Source of the DNA: Sphaerisporangium krabiense
GTDB lineage: Bacteria; Actinomycetota; Actinomycetes; Streptosporangiales; Streptosporangiaceae
Direction: 5' to 3'
NCBI RefSeq assembly: GCF_014200435.1
Contig: NZ_JACHBR010000003.1
Span: forward strand, 340,477-404,476
DNA: 64,000 nt
Below the pieces are notes generated by a model. That model did not search any database, was not told the origin of the DNA, and saw only the letters and a list, made by a program, of their open reading frames with translations. Positions 17,862 to 26,389 of this stretch are shown here, in pieces (positions within the stretch are counted from its first letter, which is position 1; each line of letters starts with the position of its first letter). A program made the translations under genes and the position numbers.

Positions 17862-18725
17862 ATGGGGCAGCATGGAGGGGTGGTGGATGGGACGAGCGTG
17901 CTGGCGGACATGCTGGCCACCGGTGACGTGGTCGTGCTGAGCGGGGCGGGGATCTCCACGGAGTCGGGCATCCCCGACTACCGCGGGCCGAGCGGGGCGC
18001 TGGTCCGGCACACCCCCATGACGTACCAGACCTTCACCGGGGACGTCGCCGCGCGGCGGCGCTACTGGGCCCGCAGCCACATCGGGTGGCGGACCATCGC
18101 GGGGGCCGCGCCGAACGACGGCCACCGCGCGGTGGCCGCCCTGCAACGACGGGGCCTGCTGAGCGGCCTGATCACCCAGAACGTCGACGGCCTGCACCAG
18201 GCGGGCGGCGCCGGCGACGTCATCGAGCTGCACGGCAGCCTCGACCGGGTCGTCTGCCTCGGCTGCGGCGACCTGACCTCCCGCGAGGAGCTGCACGAGC
18301 GCCTGGCGCTGGCCAACCCGCGGTTCGGCGCGGAGGCGCGCGAGGTCAACCCCGACGGCGACGTCGACCTGCCCGACGCCGAGGCCGAGAGGTTCCGCAC
18401 CGTCGGCTGCCGCGCCTGCGACGGCGGCGTGCTCAAGCCGGACGTGGTCTTCTTCGGCGAGACCGTGCCGCCCGGCCGGGTGAGCCGGTGCTACGCCCTG
18501 GTGGAGCGGGCCGGGCTGCTGCTGGTCCTCGGCTCCTCGCTCACGGTGATGTCCGGCCGCCGGTTCGTGCTGCGCGCCGCCAAGCTCGGCATCCCGGTCG
18601 CGATCGTCAACCAGGGCGCGACGCGCGGCGACGACTACGCGACGCTCACCGTGGACGCCCGGCTCGGCGACGTCCTGCCCGAGACGGTGCGCCTGCTCGA
18701 CGCCCGCGTCCCGGGCCGTTCTTGA
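17862..18725 (+). CDS. Sir2-family NAD-dependent protein deacylase
   Basis: Sirtuin of about 287 residues. It has the NAD-binding GAGIS (28-32) with SGIPDYRGP, TQNVDGLH (105-112), the catalytic His124 in ELHGS, and a four-cysteine zinc site (CLGC at 132-135 and a CRAC further on), then GSSLTV and VNQG for cofactor binding. Removes acyl groups from lysines using NAD. The start is uncertain: ATG 17862 has a weak ribosome binding site, and GTG codons at 17880 or 17883 are alternatives. It follows the ROK gene by 25 bp and is on the same strand. Confidence 0.9.
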   Translation: MGQHGGVVDGTSVLADMLATGDVVVLSGAGISTESGIPDYRGPSGALVRHTPMTYQTFTGDVAARRRYWARSHIGWRTIAGAAPNDGHRAVAALQRRGLLSGLITQNVDGLHQAGGAGDVIELHGSLDRVVCLGCGDLTSREELHERLALANPRFGAEAREVNPDGDVDLPDAEAERFRTVGCRACDGGVLKPDVVFFGETVPPGRVSRCYALVERAGLLLVLGSSLTVMSGRRFVLRAAKLGIPVAIVNQGATRGDDYATLTVDARLGDVLPETVRLLDARVPGRS

Positions 18726-18797
18726 CAGGCGGTCCCGGGGCCTGATCTTCTGGTCCGGATCTTCTCGGTGCCGACCGTCGCTCGCGAAGGGAAGCCG

Positions 18798-20123
18798 ATG
18801 CCGGACGAGGACGCGCATCCCGAAGGGCGGTCCCCGGCGACGGGCTCGCTGCGCGGGAACCGGAACTTCCGCGTCTTCCTGGTCGCCCAGACGCTGTCCT
18901 CGCTCGGCGACTCCTTCTCCTACGTGGCGATCCCCCTGCTGGTGCTGCACACGACCGGCTCGGTGGTCCAGATGGGCGCCGTCACCGCGCTGGCGGGGGT
19001 CTCCTCGATCGTCACCGGCCTGGTCGCCGGCTACCTGGCCGACCGGATGAACCGGCGGCGACTGCTGATCGCCTGCGACGTGGCGCGGTGCCTGCTGTTC
19101 GCGCTGGTCCCGGTGGTGTGGCTGGTCTCGCCGCAGGTCTGGCTGCTGTACGCCGTCGTGCCGCTCGCCGCGGCGTTCGGGATGCAGTTCCAGGTCACGT
19201 ACGTGACCTTCGTGCCCGCGCTGGTGGAGGCCGGTCAGATCACCCGCGCCAACGGGCACCTGTACGCCGCCTACTCGGTGGCGGGCGTCGCGGGGCCGAC
19301 GCTCGCGGGCGTGCTGTCCGGTCTGGCGGGGCCGGCCGCGGCCATCGCGATCGACGCGGCGAGCTTCGCGATCTCCGCCGCCGGTCTGCTGCTCGTCCGC
19401 CCTCGTCCCGCGCCCGGCGGGCTCGCCCCCGCCACACCGGAGACCTCGGGCGCTCCGGAGCAGGACGCGTCCGTGCCGCCGGCGCCGCGCGGCCGGGTGC
19501 TCGTCGCGGACTTCCTGGCCGGGGCGAGGTTCCTGTGGGGGCACCCGGTGCTGCGCTCGCTGACCGTCCTGCTGTCCCTGCTCGTCTTCGTCACGTTCGG
19601 CGTGACCGACGTGATCGTCTACTACCTGAAGAACGACCTCGGCACCCCCGACAGCACCGTCGGGTACGTCCTGGCCGCCGCCACGGTCGGCTCGCTGCTC
19701 GCGGCCACCGTCGTGGCCCCCGCGCGCGGGCGCCTGGGGTTCGGCGCGTGCTGGATCGGGGCGTGGGCGCTCGCCGGGGTGACCGTGGCGCTCCTCGGGT
19801 TCTCCCCCGGCGCGCTCGCCGTCGGCGCGCTGGCGACGGCGCAGCTCTTCTGCACGGGCCTGGCGGGCATCTGCTCCATGTCGCTGCGCCAGGAGGTCAC
19901 GCCCGGGCACCTGCTGGGCCGGGTCACCTCGGCGTTCTGGACGATCCACAGCGCGCTCGGCCCGCTCGGCGCCGCCCTGCTGACCGCGGCGGCGGCGCGC
20001 TACGGCGTGGCGGCCGCCTGCCTGGCCGCGGGGACGGTGTGCGCGGCCGTCGCCCTGTCGGCGCTCGCGACCCCGATCCGCCGATCGAGGCCGGAGCGCC
20101 TTCAGGGCGAGGCGACGGCCTGA
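18798..20123 (+). CDS. MFS exporter of the macrolide-efflux type
   Basis: Major facilitator with 12 predicted membrane segments, 441 residues. The N terminus NRNFRVFLVAQTLSSLGDSF and the loop-2 motif GYLADRMNRRRLL are those of the MFS_3/MefA-like drug exporters. A hydrophilic loop of about 40 residues rich in Ala and Pro separates the two halves. ATG 18798 follows GAAGGGAAG. It is 72 bp after the sirtuin and converges on the UspA gene. Substrate unknown; drug efflux is a family-based inference. Confidence 0.85.
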   Translation: MPDEDAHPEGRSPATGSLRGNRNFRVFLVAQTLSSLGDSFSYVAIPLLVLHTTGSVVQMGAVTALAGVSSIVTGLVAGYLADRMNRRRLLIACDVARCLLFALVPVVWLVSPQVWLLYAVVPLAAAFGMQFQVTYVTFVPALVEAGQITRANGHLYAAYSVAGVAGPTLAGVLSGLAGPAAAIAIDAASFAISAAGLLLVRPRPAPGGLAPATPETSGAPEQDASVPPAPRGRVLVADFLAGARFLWGHPVLRSLTVLLSLLVFVTFGVTDVIVYYLKNDLGTPDSTVGYVLAAATVGSLLAATVVAPARGRLGFGACWIGAWALAGVTVALLGFSPGALAVGALATAQLFCTGLAGICSMSLRQEVTPGHLLGRVTSAFWTIHSALGPLGAALLTAAAARYGVAAACLAAGTVCAAVALSALATPIRRSRPERLQGEATA

Positions 20124-20139
20124 CCCTCCGCGAGCGCCG

Positions 20140-21021
20140 TCACGCGCCGTCGCGGGAGTCCCCGGCGCGGGGGCGGACGATGGCCACCGGGCAGTGGGAG
20201 TGGTGCAGCACACCGTGGCCCACCGAGCCGAGCACGGCCGAGCCGAAGCCGCCGAGGCCGCGCGAGCCGACCACGACCAGGTCCGCGTGCCGCGAGGCCT
20301 CCGCCAGCGCCGGCACCGCCGCCCCGCACACCGAGGATCCGACGGCCGTGACTCCGGGGTACTTGCGCAGCCACGGCTCCAGGGAGCGCTGGAACTCCTC
20401 GGCGTGGGTCTCGTACAGGTCCGAGACGAGGTCGGTGTAGGCGACCGCGAACGACGAGAACAGCGGGCTCTGCCAGGCGTGGACGACGCGCAGCCGCGCC
20501 GAGCGCGCCTCGGCCTGGGAGAAGGCGTAGTCCATGGCCGCCTCGGAGGCGGGCGACCCGTCGTAGCCGACGACGACCTCGCCGGTCTTGGTCTCGGCGG
20601 AGCCGCGCACGACCACCACGGGGCCGGGGAAGTGCCCGGCGACGCCGAGCCCGACCGAGCCCAGCACCAGCCCGGCGAAGCCGCCCATGCCCCTGCTGCC
20701 CAGCACGACCTCCTCGGCGTCACGCGCCTCGCGCAGCAAGGTGTCGACGACGGTGCCCGCCGCCAGGACCGTGGACACCTCGACGTCGGGCGCGGCCGCG
20801 CGGACCCGCTCGGCCGCGGCGGCCACGACGCCCTCGCAGAACTCCGACAGGGAGTCCTGGAAGCCGGGGACGTTGTGGAAGGGGGCGGCGTCGCTCCACG
20901 GCTCCCGCACGTGGACGATGCGCACGGCGGCGTTCAGGCGCGCGGCGTCGCGCGCGGCCCATTCCACCGCCGCCGTCGCGGGCGAGGAACCGTCGACTCC
21001 GACGACGATCGTTCCAGACAT
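20140..21021 (-). CDS. Tandem universal stress protein (two UspA domains)
   Basis: A 293-residue protein with two UspA domains in series. Each starts with a V(V/G)GVDGS-type strand (IVVGVDGSSPA near residue 5; VVVGYDGSPAS near 150) and ends with the ATP-binding loop: GSRGMGGFAGLVLGSVG and GSRGLGGFGSAVLGSVG. The complete G2XG9G(S/T) loops predict ATP binding, as in the mycobacterial DosR-regulated Usps. ATG 21021 is preceded by AAGAAGGG. It is divergent from the flavodoxin gene; a DosR-like box lies between them. Confidence 0.93.
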   Translation of the reverse strand: MSGTIVVGVDGSSPATAAVEWAARDAARLNAAVRIVHVREPWSDAAPFHNVPGFQDSLSEFCEGVVAAAAERVRAAAPDVEVSTVLAAGTVVDTLLREARDAEEVVLGSRGMGGFAGLVLGSVGLGVAGHFPGPVVVVRGSAETKTGEVVVGYDGSPASEAAMDYAFSQAEARSARLRVVHAWQSPLFSSFAVAYTDLVSDLYETHAEEFQRSLEPWLRKYPGVTAVGSSVCGAAVPALAEASRHADLVVVGSRGLGGFGSAVLGSVGHGVLHHSHCPVAIVRPRAGDSRDGA

Positions 21022-21123
21022 GATGCACAACCCTTCTTCCGCCGGACCGGCCGGACGTTATTTCCACCGTCATGCCATCACACGTCGCGCACCGCGCGCA
21101 CCGGGCGGACGTCCCGGCGATCC

Positions 21124-21137
21124 GGGACCTCCGTCCC
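21124..21137. promoter_or_regulatory. DosR/DevR-like box 1
   Basis: GGGACCTCCGTCCC has perfect GGGAC/GTCCC arms and matches 11 of 14 positions of the mycobacterial DosR core GGGACTWWAGTCCC. It lies 48 bp upstream of the flavodoxin start and 103 bp upstream of the UspA start, so it could serve either gene. Consistent with the hypoxia/dormancy-type gene content. Confidence 0.5.
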
Positions 21138-21185
21138 TGCCCGGCCGCCTCGGCGAGGAGCACGCTGGGGCCGGAGGTGATCCGC

Positions 21186-21698
21186 ATGGCGCGGGTGCTG
21201 GTGACCTACGGGTCCACGAGAGGATCGACCGCCGAGATCGCGCGGTGGGTCGGCGAGGCGCTGCGGCGGGACGGGCACCGCGCCGACGTGGTGCCCGCGC
21301 TGGAGGCCGGGGGCAAGACGGACGTGGCCGGCTACGACGCGGTCGTCATCGGCGGCGCGCTGTACGCGGGGATCTGGCACAAGGACGCCCGCCGTTTCGC
21401 GCGCCGCAACGCGCGGGCGCTGCGCGAGCGCCCGGTGTGGCTGTTCAGCAGCGGCCCCCTGGACCGCTCGGCGGAGGAGAAGGACATCCCGCCGGTGCGG
21501 GGGGTCGCCAGGCGGATGGCCCGGCTGGGCGCGCGCGGGCACGCGACCTTCGGCGGGCGGCTGGCCGCGGACGCGCAGGGCGTCATGGCGGCGTCCCTCG
21601 CCAGGAAGATGGCCGGCGACCACCGCGACCGCGGCCACGTGGCCGCCTGGGCCGCGTCGGTGTCCGCCGCGCTGAGGGCCGGGCAGCCGTCCGGCTGA
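21186..21698 (+). CDS. Flavodoxin-domain protein (protoporphyrinogen oxidase-like)
   Basis: FMN-binding flavodoxin fold, 170 residues. The phosphate loop is TYGSTRGSTAEIA after strand VLV, and the GGALYAGIWHKDARRF segment is the flavin loop typical of the HemG/flavodoxin_5 group. Proteins of this kind transfer electrons or reduce quinones; whether this one oxidises protoporphyrinogen is not shown. ATG 21186 is preceded by an almost ideal ribosome binding site, GGAGGTGAT. A DosR-like box is 48 bp upstream. Confidence 0.85.
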   Translation: MARVLVTYGSTRGSTAEIARWVGEALRRDGHRADVVPALEAGGKTDVAGYDAVVIGGALYAGIWHKDARRFARRNARALRERPVWLFSSGPLDRSAEEKDIPPVRGVARRMARLGARGHATFGGRLAADAQGVMAASLARKMAGDHRDRGHVAAWAASVSAALRAGQPSG

Positions 21699-21769
21699 GC
21701 CGCCTCCGCCGGCTCCCCTCCCCCGTAAGGCGGGGAGGCGAGCCCGCAGGGGCGGCCTCTGTCCCGATC

Positions 21770-22786
21770 TCATCCGCGGGCGCGGGCAGGGGGCAGGAGA
21801 CGGAAGCCCCGCGCGGGCGGGTTCTCGCGCACACCGGCCATCAGCTCGGCGGGAGGGCGGCGTGGCGCGCGCGGCACGGCGGGGCCGTAGCCGAGTCTGA
21901 GGATCATCTGGGCGTGGCCGCGCCGGTGGCCCGGGTCGCCGCGCAGCCGCATGTCGCGCAGGTCGAGCGGCTGGTTGAGGAACGACACCGAGACCCCGTG
22001 CGCGCACGCCACCAGCAGCACCCTCTGCAGGGCCTGCCCGGCGCGCAGCCAGTCGGCGGGCCGGTCTCCCCGGGTGGTGAGCACCATGAGCCGGGGGCGG
22101 GGCTCGAACCGCGCGCGGGAACCGGCGGCGTGCGCGCCGAAGTCGCGGGTCGGCGGGAGGTCGCCGGCCGGGCGCGGGCCGAGCACGCGGGCGGGCATGC
22201 CGTCGTGGTGACTCTCGCGCGTGGTCCACGTCCGCAGCTCGGCCTGGTAGGCGTGGTCGGCGGCCAGTTCGTCCTCGGCGGCGGCGACGAGGTCGAGGAG
22301 CTCGGTGGCGGCGTACCCGCCGAGCGGCACCAGGGCGGCCCCCTCCCGGGAGGCGGCGACGCGCAGGTCGGCCACCACCGCCGGGGGCAACGGCCGGTCC
22401 TCGTACGGCTCGCGGTTGGTGCGCCGCCGCCCGATGCCGGCGTACAGCTCCAGCTCGGCCGGCGTGGGCGCGGCGGCCGGGCCCGGCCGGACGACGGCGA
22501 GCAGGCGCGAGCCGCCCTCCGCGGGCAGCGGCCGCGTGAACGTCTGATATCCGGCCACGCGGACGGCCAGGCGCAGGTTGAACAGCGCGGCGCCACAGCT
22601 CACGTGCAGGGATCTGCCGCGCGGGTCGCTCCTCACCAGGCGTCGTGCCGGGTCGGCCAGCAGCTCGACGGCGCCCTCGCGCGCGACCCTGAACCGCCAC
22701 GGCTGGGTGTTGTGCACCGAAGGCGCCTGACCGGCGGCGCACAGCAGCCGGCGGACGCCGAGGTCGGTGGCGGTGGGGTACGGCAT
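21770..22786 (-). CDS. Acg-family flavoprotein (nitroreductase fold)
   Basis: A 338-residue two-lobed nitroreductase-like protein of the Acg type known from the mycobacterial dormancy regulon. The N-terminal APSVHNTQPWRF is the family hallmark, followed by SLHVSCGAALFNLRLAV and RRRTNREPYEDRPL; the C-terminal half holds MLRLGYGP-like sequence (MILRLGYGPAVP). Acg proteins bind FMN in a way that buries it, and may sequester flavin rather than reduce substrates. ATG 22786 follows GGGAGGAG. A DosR-like box is 87 bp upstream, between this gene and doxX. Confidence 0.88.
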   Translation of the reverse strand: MPYPTATDLGVRRLLCAAGQAPSVHNTQPWRFRVAREGAVELLADPARRLVRSDPRGRSLHVSCGAALFNLRLAVRVAGYQTFTRPLPAEGGSRLLAVVRPGPAAAPTPAELELYAGIGRRRTNREPYEDRPLPPAVVADLRVAASREGAALVPLGGYAATELLDLVAAAEDELAADHAYQAELRTWTTRESHHDGMPARVLGPRPAGDLPPTRDFGAHAAGSRARFEPRPRLMVLTTRGDRPADWLRAGQALQRVLLVACAHGVSVSFLNQPLDLRDMRLRGDPGHRRGHAQMILRLGYGPAVPRAPRRPPAELMAGVRENPPARGFRLLPPARARG

Positions 22787-22873
22787 GGCCACTCCTCCCG
22801 ATCGAAGGGCGGCGCCGAGCGGCCCCGGCGCCTTCCCCCTCAGAGACTTCTGCCGGCGGCGGGGGCGGGGGCA

Positions 22874-22887
22874 GGGCCGAAAGTCCC
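22874..22887. promoter_or_regulatory. DosR/DevR-like box 2
   Basis: GGGCCGAAAGTCCC matches 12 of 14 positions of the DosR core GGGACTWWAGTCCC. It is in the divergent region between the Acg-like gene (start 22786) and the DoxX-like gene (start 23022), nearer the former. Together with box 1 it suggests one regulator for this block. Confidence 0.5.
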
Positions 22888-23021
22888 GTTCCCGCCGGGC
22901 CGTCCGGCGCCGGAGGCGAGCACTACGGCACTGCACCGCGCGGCGGCGCAACGGTGTGATTGGAGCGCGAAGGAAAACAGGAATCGGCGGACACAGTCCC
23001 CCAGCACCGAAAGGTCCGGCC

Positions 23022-23600
23022 ATGACGATCACCGAAGGGCGCCGTCACCAGATCAACGCCCGATACGACGCGGTTCCCCGGCCCACCGCCGAGACCGCAC
23101 CCCCGCGCCGGACCCGTACCGCCCAGGCCTACGTCTGGGCCGCGGCCCGCATCGGCCTCGGATGGGTCTTCCTGTGGGCCTTCCTCGACAAGCTGTTCGG
23201 CTGGGGCTTCGCCACCCCCGCCGAGCGCGCCTGGATCAACGGCGGCAGCCCGACCACCGGGTTCCTCAAGGGGACCGCGGACAAGGCCCTCGGCGACGCC
23301 TTCGGCACCCTGGCCGGGCAGGGCTGGGTCGACTGGCTGTTCATGACGGGCCTGCTCGGCATCGGCGCCGCGCTCATCCTCGGCGCCGGCATGCGGATCG
23401 CCGCCGCCGCCGGCGGCCTGCTCCTGGTCTTCATGTGGGCGGCCGAGCTGCCGCTGGCCACCAACCCCTTCATGGACGAGCACCTCGTCTACGCCGTCGT
23501 CCTGGCCGGGCTGGCGCTGGCCGGCGCCGGCGACACCCTCGGCCTCGGCGGCTGGTGGGGCAGGACCGCCATCGTCCGCCGGTTCCCGATCCTCAAGTGA
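23022..23600 (+). CDS. DoxX-like membrane protein
   Basis: Membrane protein of 192 residues with about four hydrophobic helices (ARIGLGWVFLWAFLDKLFGW, WLFMTGLLGIGAALILGAG, AAAGGLLLVFMWAAELP, VYAVVLAGLALAGAG). It resembles the DoxX/thiosulfate:quinone oxidoreductase small-subunit group. The N-terminal 35 residues are hydrophilic. ATG 23022 follows GAAAGG. Family members take part in redox processes at the membrane; the reaction here is unknown. It is divergent from the Acg-like gene and ends in a strong terminator. Confidence 0.82.
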   Translation: MTITEGRRHQINARYDAVPRPTAETAPPRRTRTAQAYVWAAARIGLGWVFLWAFLDKLFGWGFATPAERAWINGGSPTTGFLKGTADKALGDAFGTLAGQGWVDWLFMTGLLGIGAALILGAGMRIAAAAGGLLLVFMWAAELPLATNPFMDEHLVYAVVLAGLALAGAGDTLGLGGWWGRTAIVRRFPILK

Positions 23601-23624
23601 GGTCCCGGGCCGGCCCCGCAACCC

Positions 23625-23662
23625 GGCGGCCGCGTGGTCACCCCGATGACCACGCGGCCGCC
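23625..23662 (+). terminator. Terminator after the DoxX-like gene
   Basis: Perfect 16-bp arms GGCGGCCGCGTGGTCA (23625-23640) and complement (23647-23662) with a 6-base loop, followed by a T-richer GTTTCGCGTTTTCC. A strong intrinsic terminator by actinomycete standards. Confidence 0.85.
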
Positions 23663-23812
23663 GTTTCGCGTTTTCCGTGATCACCGCTCTTCGTTTGCCC
23701 GGACGGGAGATCACGCGCCGCGCCGCGAGGGTATTCCTCGTTCACGCCGGCGCGGCCGGCCCCGCGCAGCAGAGACCGCGATCCGTCGCGGGCGGCGATA
23801 TGAGGCGAATCA

Positions 23813-25099
23813 GTGCTCGTCCCCAGCAGAACGACAGATCCGCGCCGTCCGGGGAAGGCGCGGGCGGCGTCCCCGCCCGGCGTGGCGCGCGCCCGGCAGG
23901 TCATCGGCCCTGCGTTCGTGGCCGCGATCGCGTACGTCGACCCCGGGAACGTCGCCACCAACCTCACCGCGGGCGCCACGTCCGGCTACCTGCTGGTGTG
24001 GGTGGTCGTGGCGGCCAGCCTCGTGGCGATGCTCGTGCAGTACCAGGCCGCGAAGCTCGGCATGGCCACCGGCAGGAGCCTGCCGCGGCTGTGCCGCGAG
24101 CGGTTCCCCGTGTGGGGCAACCGGCTGCTGTGGCTGCAGGCCGAGGTCGTGGTGCTCGCCACGGACCTGGCCGAGTTCGTGGGCGCGGCGATCGGCATGC
24201 GGCTGCTGTTCGGCATGCCGGTCGCGCTGTCGGCCGTGGTGACCGCGGCGGCGTCCCTGCTGCTGCTCGAGCTGCGCCGCCGGGGCAGGACGCGCCCGTT
24301 CGAGCTCGCGAGCGCCGCCGCGCTGCTGCTGGTGGGCGCGGGGATCGGCTACGACGTGCTGGTCACCGGGCACCAGTCGGCGGCCGGGCTCGCCGCCGGG
24401 CTGCTGCCGGTCCTGGACGGGCACGCCTCGCTGGTCCTGGCGATGGGGATCGTCGGCGCCACCGTGATGCCGCACGCCGTCTACCTGCACTCGGCGCTGG
24501 TGCAGGGGCACGACGCCGCCTCCGACGCCGCCTGGCGGCAGCCGGCGCTCATCCGCAGGGCCGTGCGGCTGGACTGCGTGCTCGCCCTCGGCGTCGCCAC
24601 CGTCGTCAACACCTCCATGGTGGCGCTCGGCGCCGGGCTCGGCGCCGCGACGGGCGGGCGGTGGGCCGGGGACCTGCTGGAGGCGCACGCCGAGCTGGCC
24701 TCCCGCGTCGGCGGAGCGGCGGCCCTGGCGTTCGCCGTGGCCCTGCTGTCCTCGGGCGTCTCCTCCTCCGGGGTCGGCACGCTGGCCGGCGACGTCGTCA
24801 TGCAGGGGTTCCTCGGCCGGCGGGTGCCCGTCCACGCGCGCCGGCTGGTGACGATGGCACCCGCCGTGGCCGCCCTGCTCCTCGGGGCGTCGCTGACCGG
24901 GCTGCTCATCGCCAGCCAGGTGGTCATCTCGCTGGGCGTGCCGGTGGCGCTGTTCCTGCTGGTGCTGTTCTGCCGCGACCGCTCGGTGATGGGGCCGCTG
25001 GTCAACGCCCCGCTCACCACCCGCGTCGCGGGCGCGGCAGGAGGGGTGGTCGCGCTGCTCGGCTGCGTCCTGGCGCTCACCACCGTCGTCGGACACTGA
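23813..25099 (+). CDS. NRAMP-family manganese/divalent metal transporter (copy 1)
   Basis: Proton-coupled Mn(II)/Fe(II) importer of the NRAMP/MntH family, 428 residues, about 11 membrane helices. Helix 1 carries the metal ligands in AYVDPGNVATN, and helix 6 has GATVMPHAVYLHSAL with the MPH motif; both are complete. GTG 23813 is the likely start; there is only a weak ribosome binding site. It is separated from doxX by a terminator, so it has its own promoter in the 150 bp before it. The next gene, 73 bp downstream, encodes a manganese-type oxalate decarboxylase, which suggests metal supply to that enzyme. Confidence 0.93.
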   Translation: MLVPSRTTDPRRPGKARAASPPGVARARQVIGPAFVAAIAYVDPGNVATNLTAGATSGYLLVWVVVAASLVAMLVQYQAAKLGMATGRSLPRLCRERFPVWGNRLLWLQAEVVVLATDLAEFVGAAIGMRLLFGMPVALSAVVTAAASLLLLELRRRGRTRPFELASAAALLLVGAGIGYDVLVTGHQSAAGLAAGLLPVLDGHASLVLAMGIVGATVMPHAVYLHSALVQGHDAASDAAWRQPALIRRAVRLDCVLALGVATVVNTSMVALGAGLGAATGGRWAGDLLEAHAELASRVGGAAALAFAVALLSSGVSSSGVGTLAGDVVMQGFLGRRVPVHARRLVTMAPAVAALLLGASLTGLLIASQVVISLGVPVALFLLVLFCRDRSVMGPLVNAPLTTRVAGAAGGVVALLGCVLALTTVVGH

Positions 25100-25172
25100 C
25101 CCGCGGGCGACGACGCGGGCCCCGCTCGACGCCGCCGGCGGATCCGCCGGGGCGCGCAGGAAAGGAGACGCC

Positions 25173-26321
25173 ATGGACCGCACCGCGTACGAGAGGGTTC
25201 CCCAGCCGCAGCGCGACGGCGAGGGAGGGACGGACACGGGGCCGAGGAACCTCGAACTCGACCGGCAGAACCCCGACCTGCTCACCCCGCCGCCGACCGA
25301 CAGCGGCACCCTGCCCAACATGAAGTTCTCCTTCTCCATGGCCCACACCCGGATCGAGGAGGGCGGGTGGGCGCGCGAGGTGACGCGGCGGGAGCTGCCG
25401 GTCGCCACGACACTGGCCGGGGTGAACATGAAGCTCAACGCGGGCGCCTACCGCGAGCTGCACTGGCACAAGCAGGCGGAGTGGGCCTACGTCCTGGAGG
25501 GGAGCTGCCGGATCGGCGCGGTGGACCAGGAGGGACGCAACTTCCTCGACGACGTGCGGCGGGGGGACCTGTGGTTCTTCCCCAAGGGCGTTCCCCACCA
25601 CATCCAGGCCCTGGACGAGGGCGTGGAGTTCCTGCTGGTGTTCGACGACGGCGACTTCTCGGAGAACTCGACCTTCCTGGTCAGCGACTGGTTCGCGCAC
25701 ACGCCGAGGAGCGTGCTGGCCAAGAACTTCGGCTGGCCGTCCGGGCGGCTCGGGAGCCTGCCGGAGAAGGAGAGGTACATCTTCCCCGGGCAGGTGCCGC
25801 CGCCGCTGGAGTCCGACCGGGTCGTGAGCCCGACCGGCGACGTGCCGCGCTCCTTCACCCACCGCATGCTCGCCCAGGAACCGCTCCGCTTCGACGGGGG
25901 CCGGGTGCGCGTCGCCGACAACGTGACCTTCGCCGCGGCCACCACGATCTGCGCGGCGCTGGTGGAGCTGGAGCCCGGCGGCCTGCGGGAGATGCACTGG
26001 CATCCCACCAATGACGAGTGGCAGTACTACATCTCCGGTTTCGGGCGTATGGGGGTGTTCGCGGCTTCGGGGATGGCCCGCACGTTCGACTTCCAGGCCG
26101 GGGACGTCGGGTACGTGCCGTTCGCCTTCGGCCACTACATCGAGAACCTGGGCGACGAGCCGCTGGTGTTCCTGGAGATGTTCCGCGATCCGTACTTCGC
26201 CGACGTCTCGGCGGCGCAGTGGCTGGCCAACACCCCGGCGCAGGTCGGCGCGGACACGCTGAACCTCCCGCGCGAGTGGATCGAGGCGCTGCCCAAGGAC
26301 AAGCACAGCCTCGTGCGGTGA
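25173..26321 (+). CDS. oxdC: Oxalate decarboxylase, bicupin type
   Basis: Mn(II)-dependent bicupin of 382 residues that converts oxalate to formate and CO2. Metal site 1: His97, His99 and Glu103 in HWHKQAEWAYVLEG with His142. Metal site 2: His275, His277, Glu282 in HWHPTNDEWQYY with His321. The active-site lid is SENST (163-167), whose Glu164 is the proton donor that distinguishes decarboxylases from oxalate oxidases. No signal peptide is visible, so it acts in the cytoplasm. ATG 25173 follows AGGAAAGGAG. Downstream of the NRAMP gene, with which it may be co-transcribed. Confidence 0.95.
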   Translation: MDRTAYERVPQPQRDGEGGTDTGPRNLELDRQNPDLLTPPPTDSGTLPNMKFSFSMAHTRIEEGGWAREVTRRELPVATTLAGVNMKLNAGAYRELHWHKQAEWAYVLEGSCRIGAVDQEGRNFLDDVRRGDLWFFPKGVPHHIQALDEGVEFLLVFDDGDFSENSTFLVSDWFAHTPRSVLAKNFGWPSGRLGSLPEKERYIFPGQVPPPLESDRVVSPTGDVPRSFTHRMLAQEPLRFDGGRVRVADNVTFAAATTICAALVELEPGGLREMHWHPTNDEWQYYISGFGRMGVFAASGMARTFDFQAGDVGYVPFAFGHYIENLGDEPLVFLEMFRDPYFADVSAAQWLANTPAQVGADTLNLPREWIEALPKDKHSLVR

Positions 26322-26389
26322 CGGCCCTCGGCGCCGGCGATGCGCGAGGATGGTGCCCGTCCGATCACCCGGAAGACACGGCTGGAGTC

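Noticed and set aside
13103..17971. A minus-strand open frame of about 1,600 codons spanning several genes
   Set aside because: It runs antisense to the TetR, DUF4916 and ROK genes, whose proteins are clearly recognisable. Only its last 402 codons are real (the P450). High GC at the third position keeps the antisense frame open. Similar long frames at 17661-20723 and 29766-32261 were rejected for the same reason.
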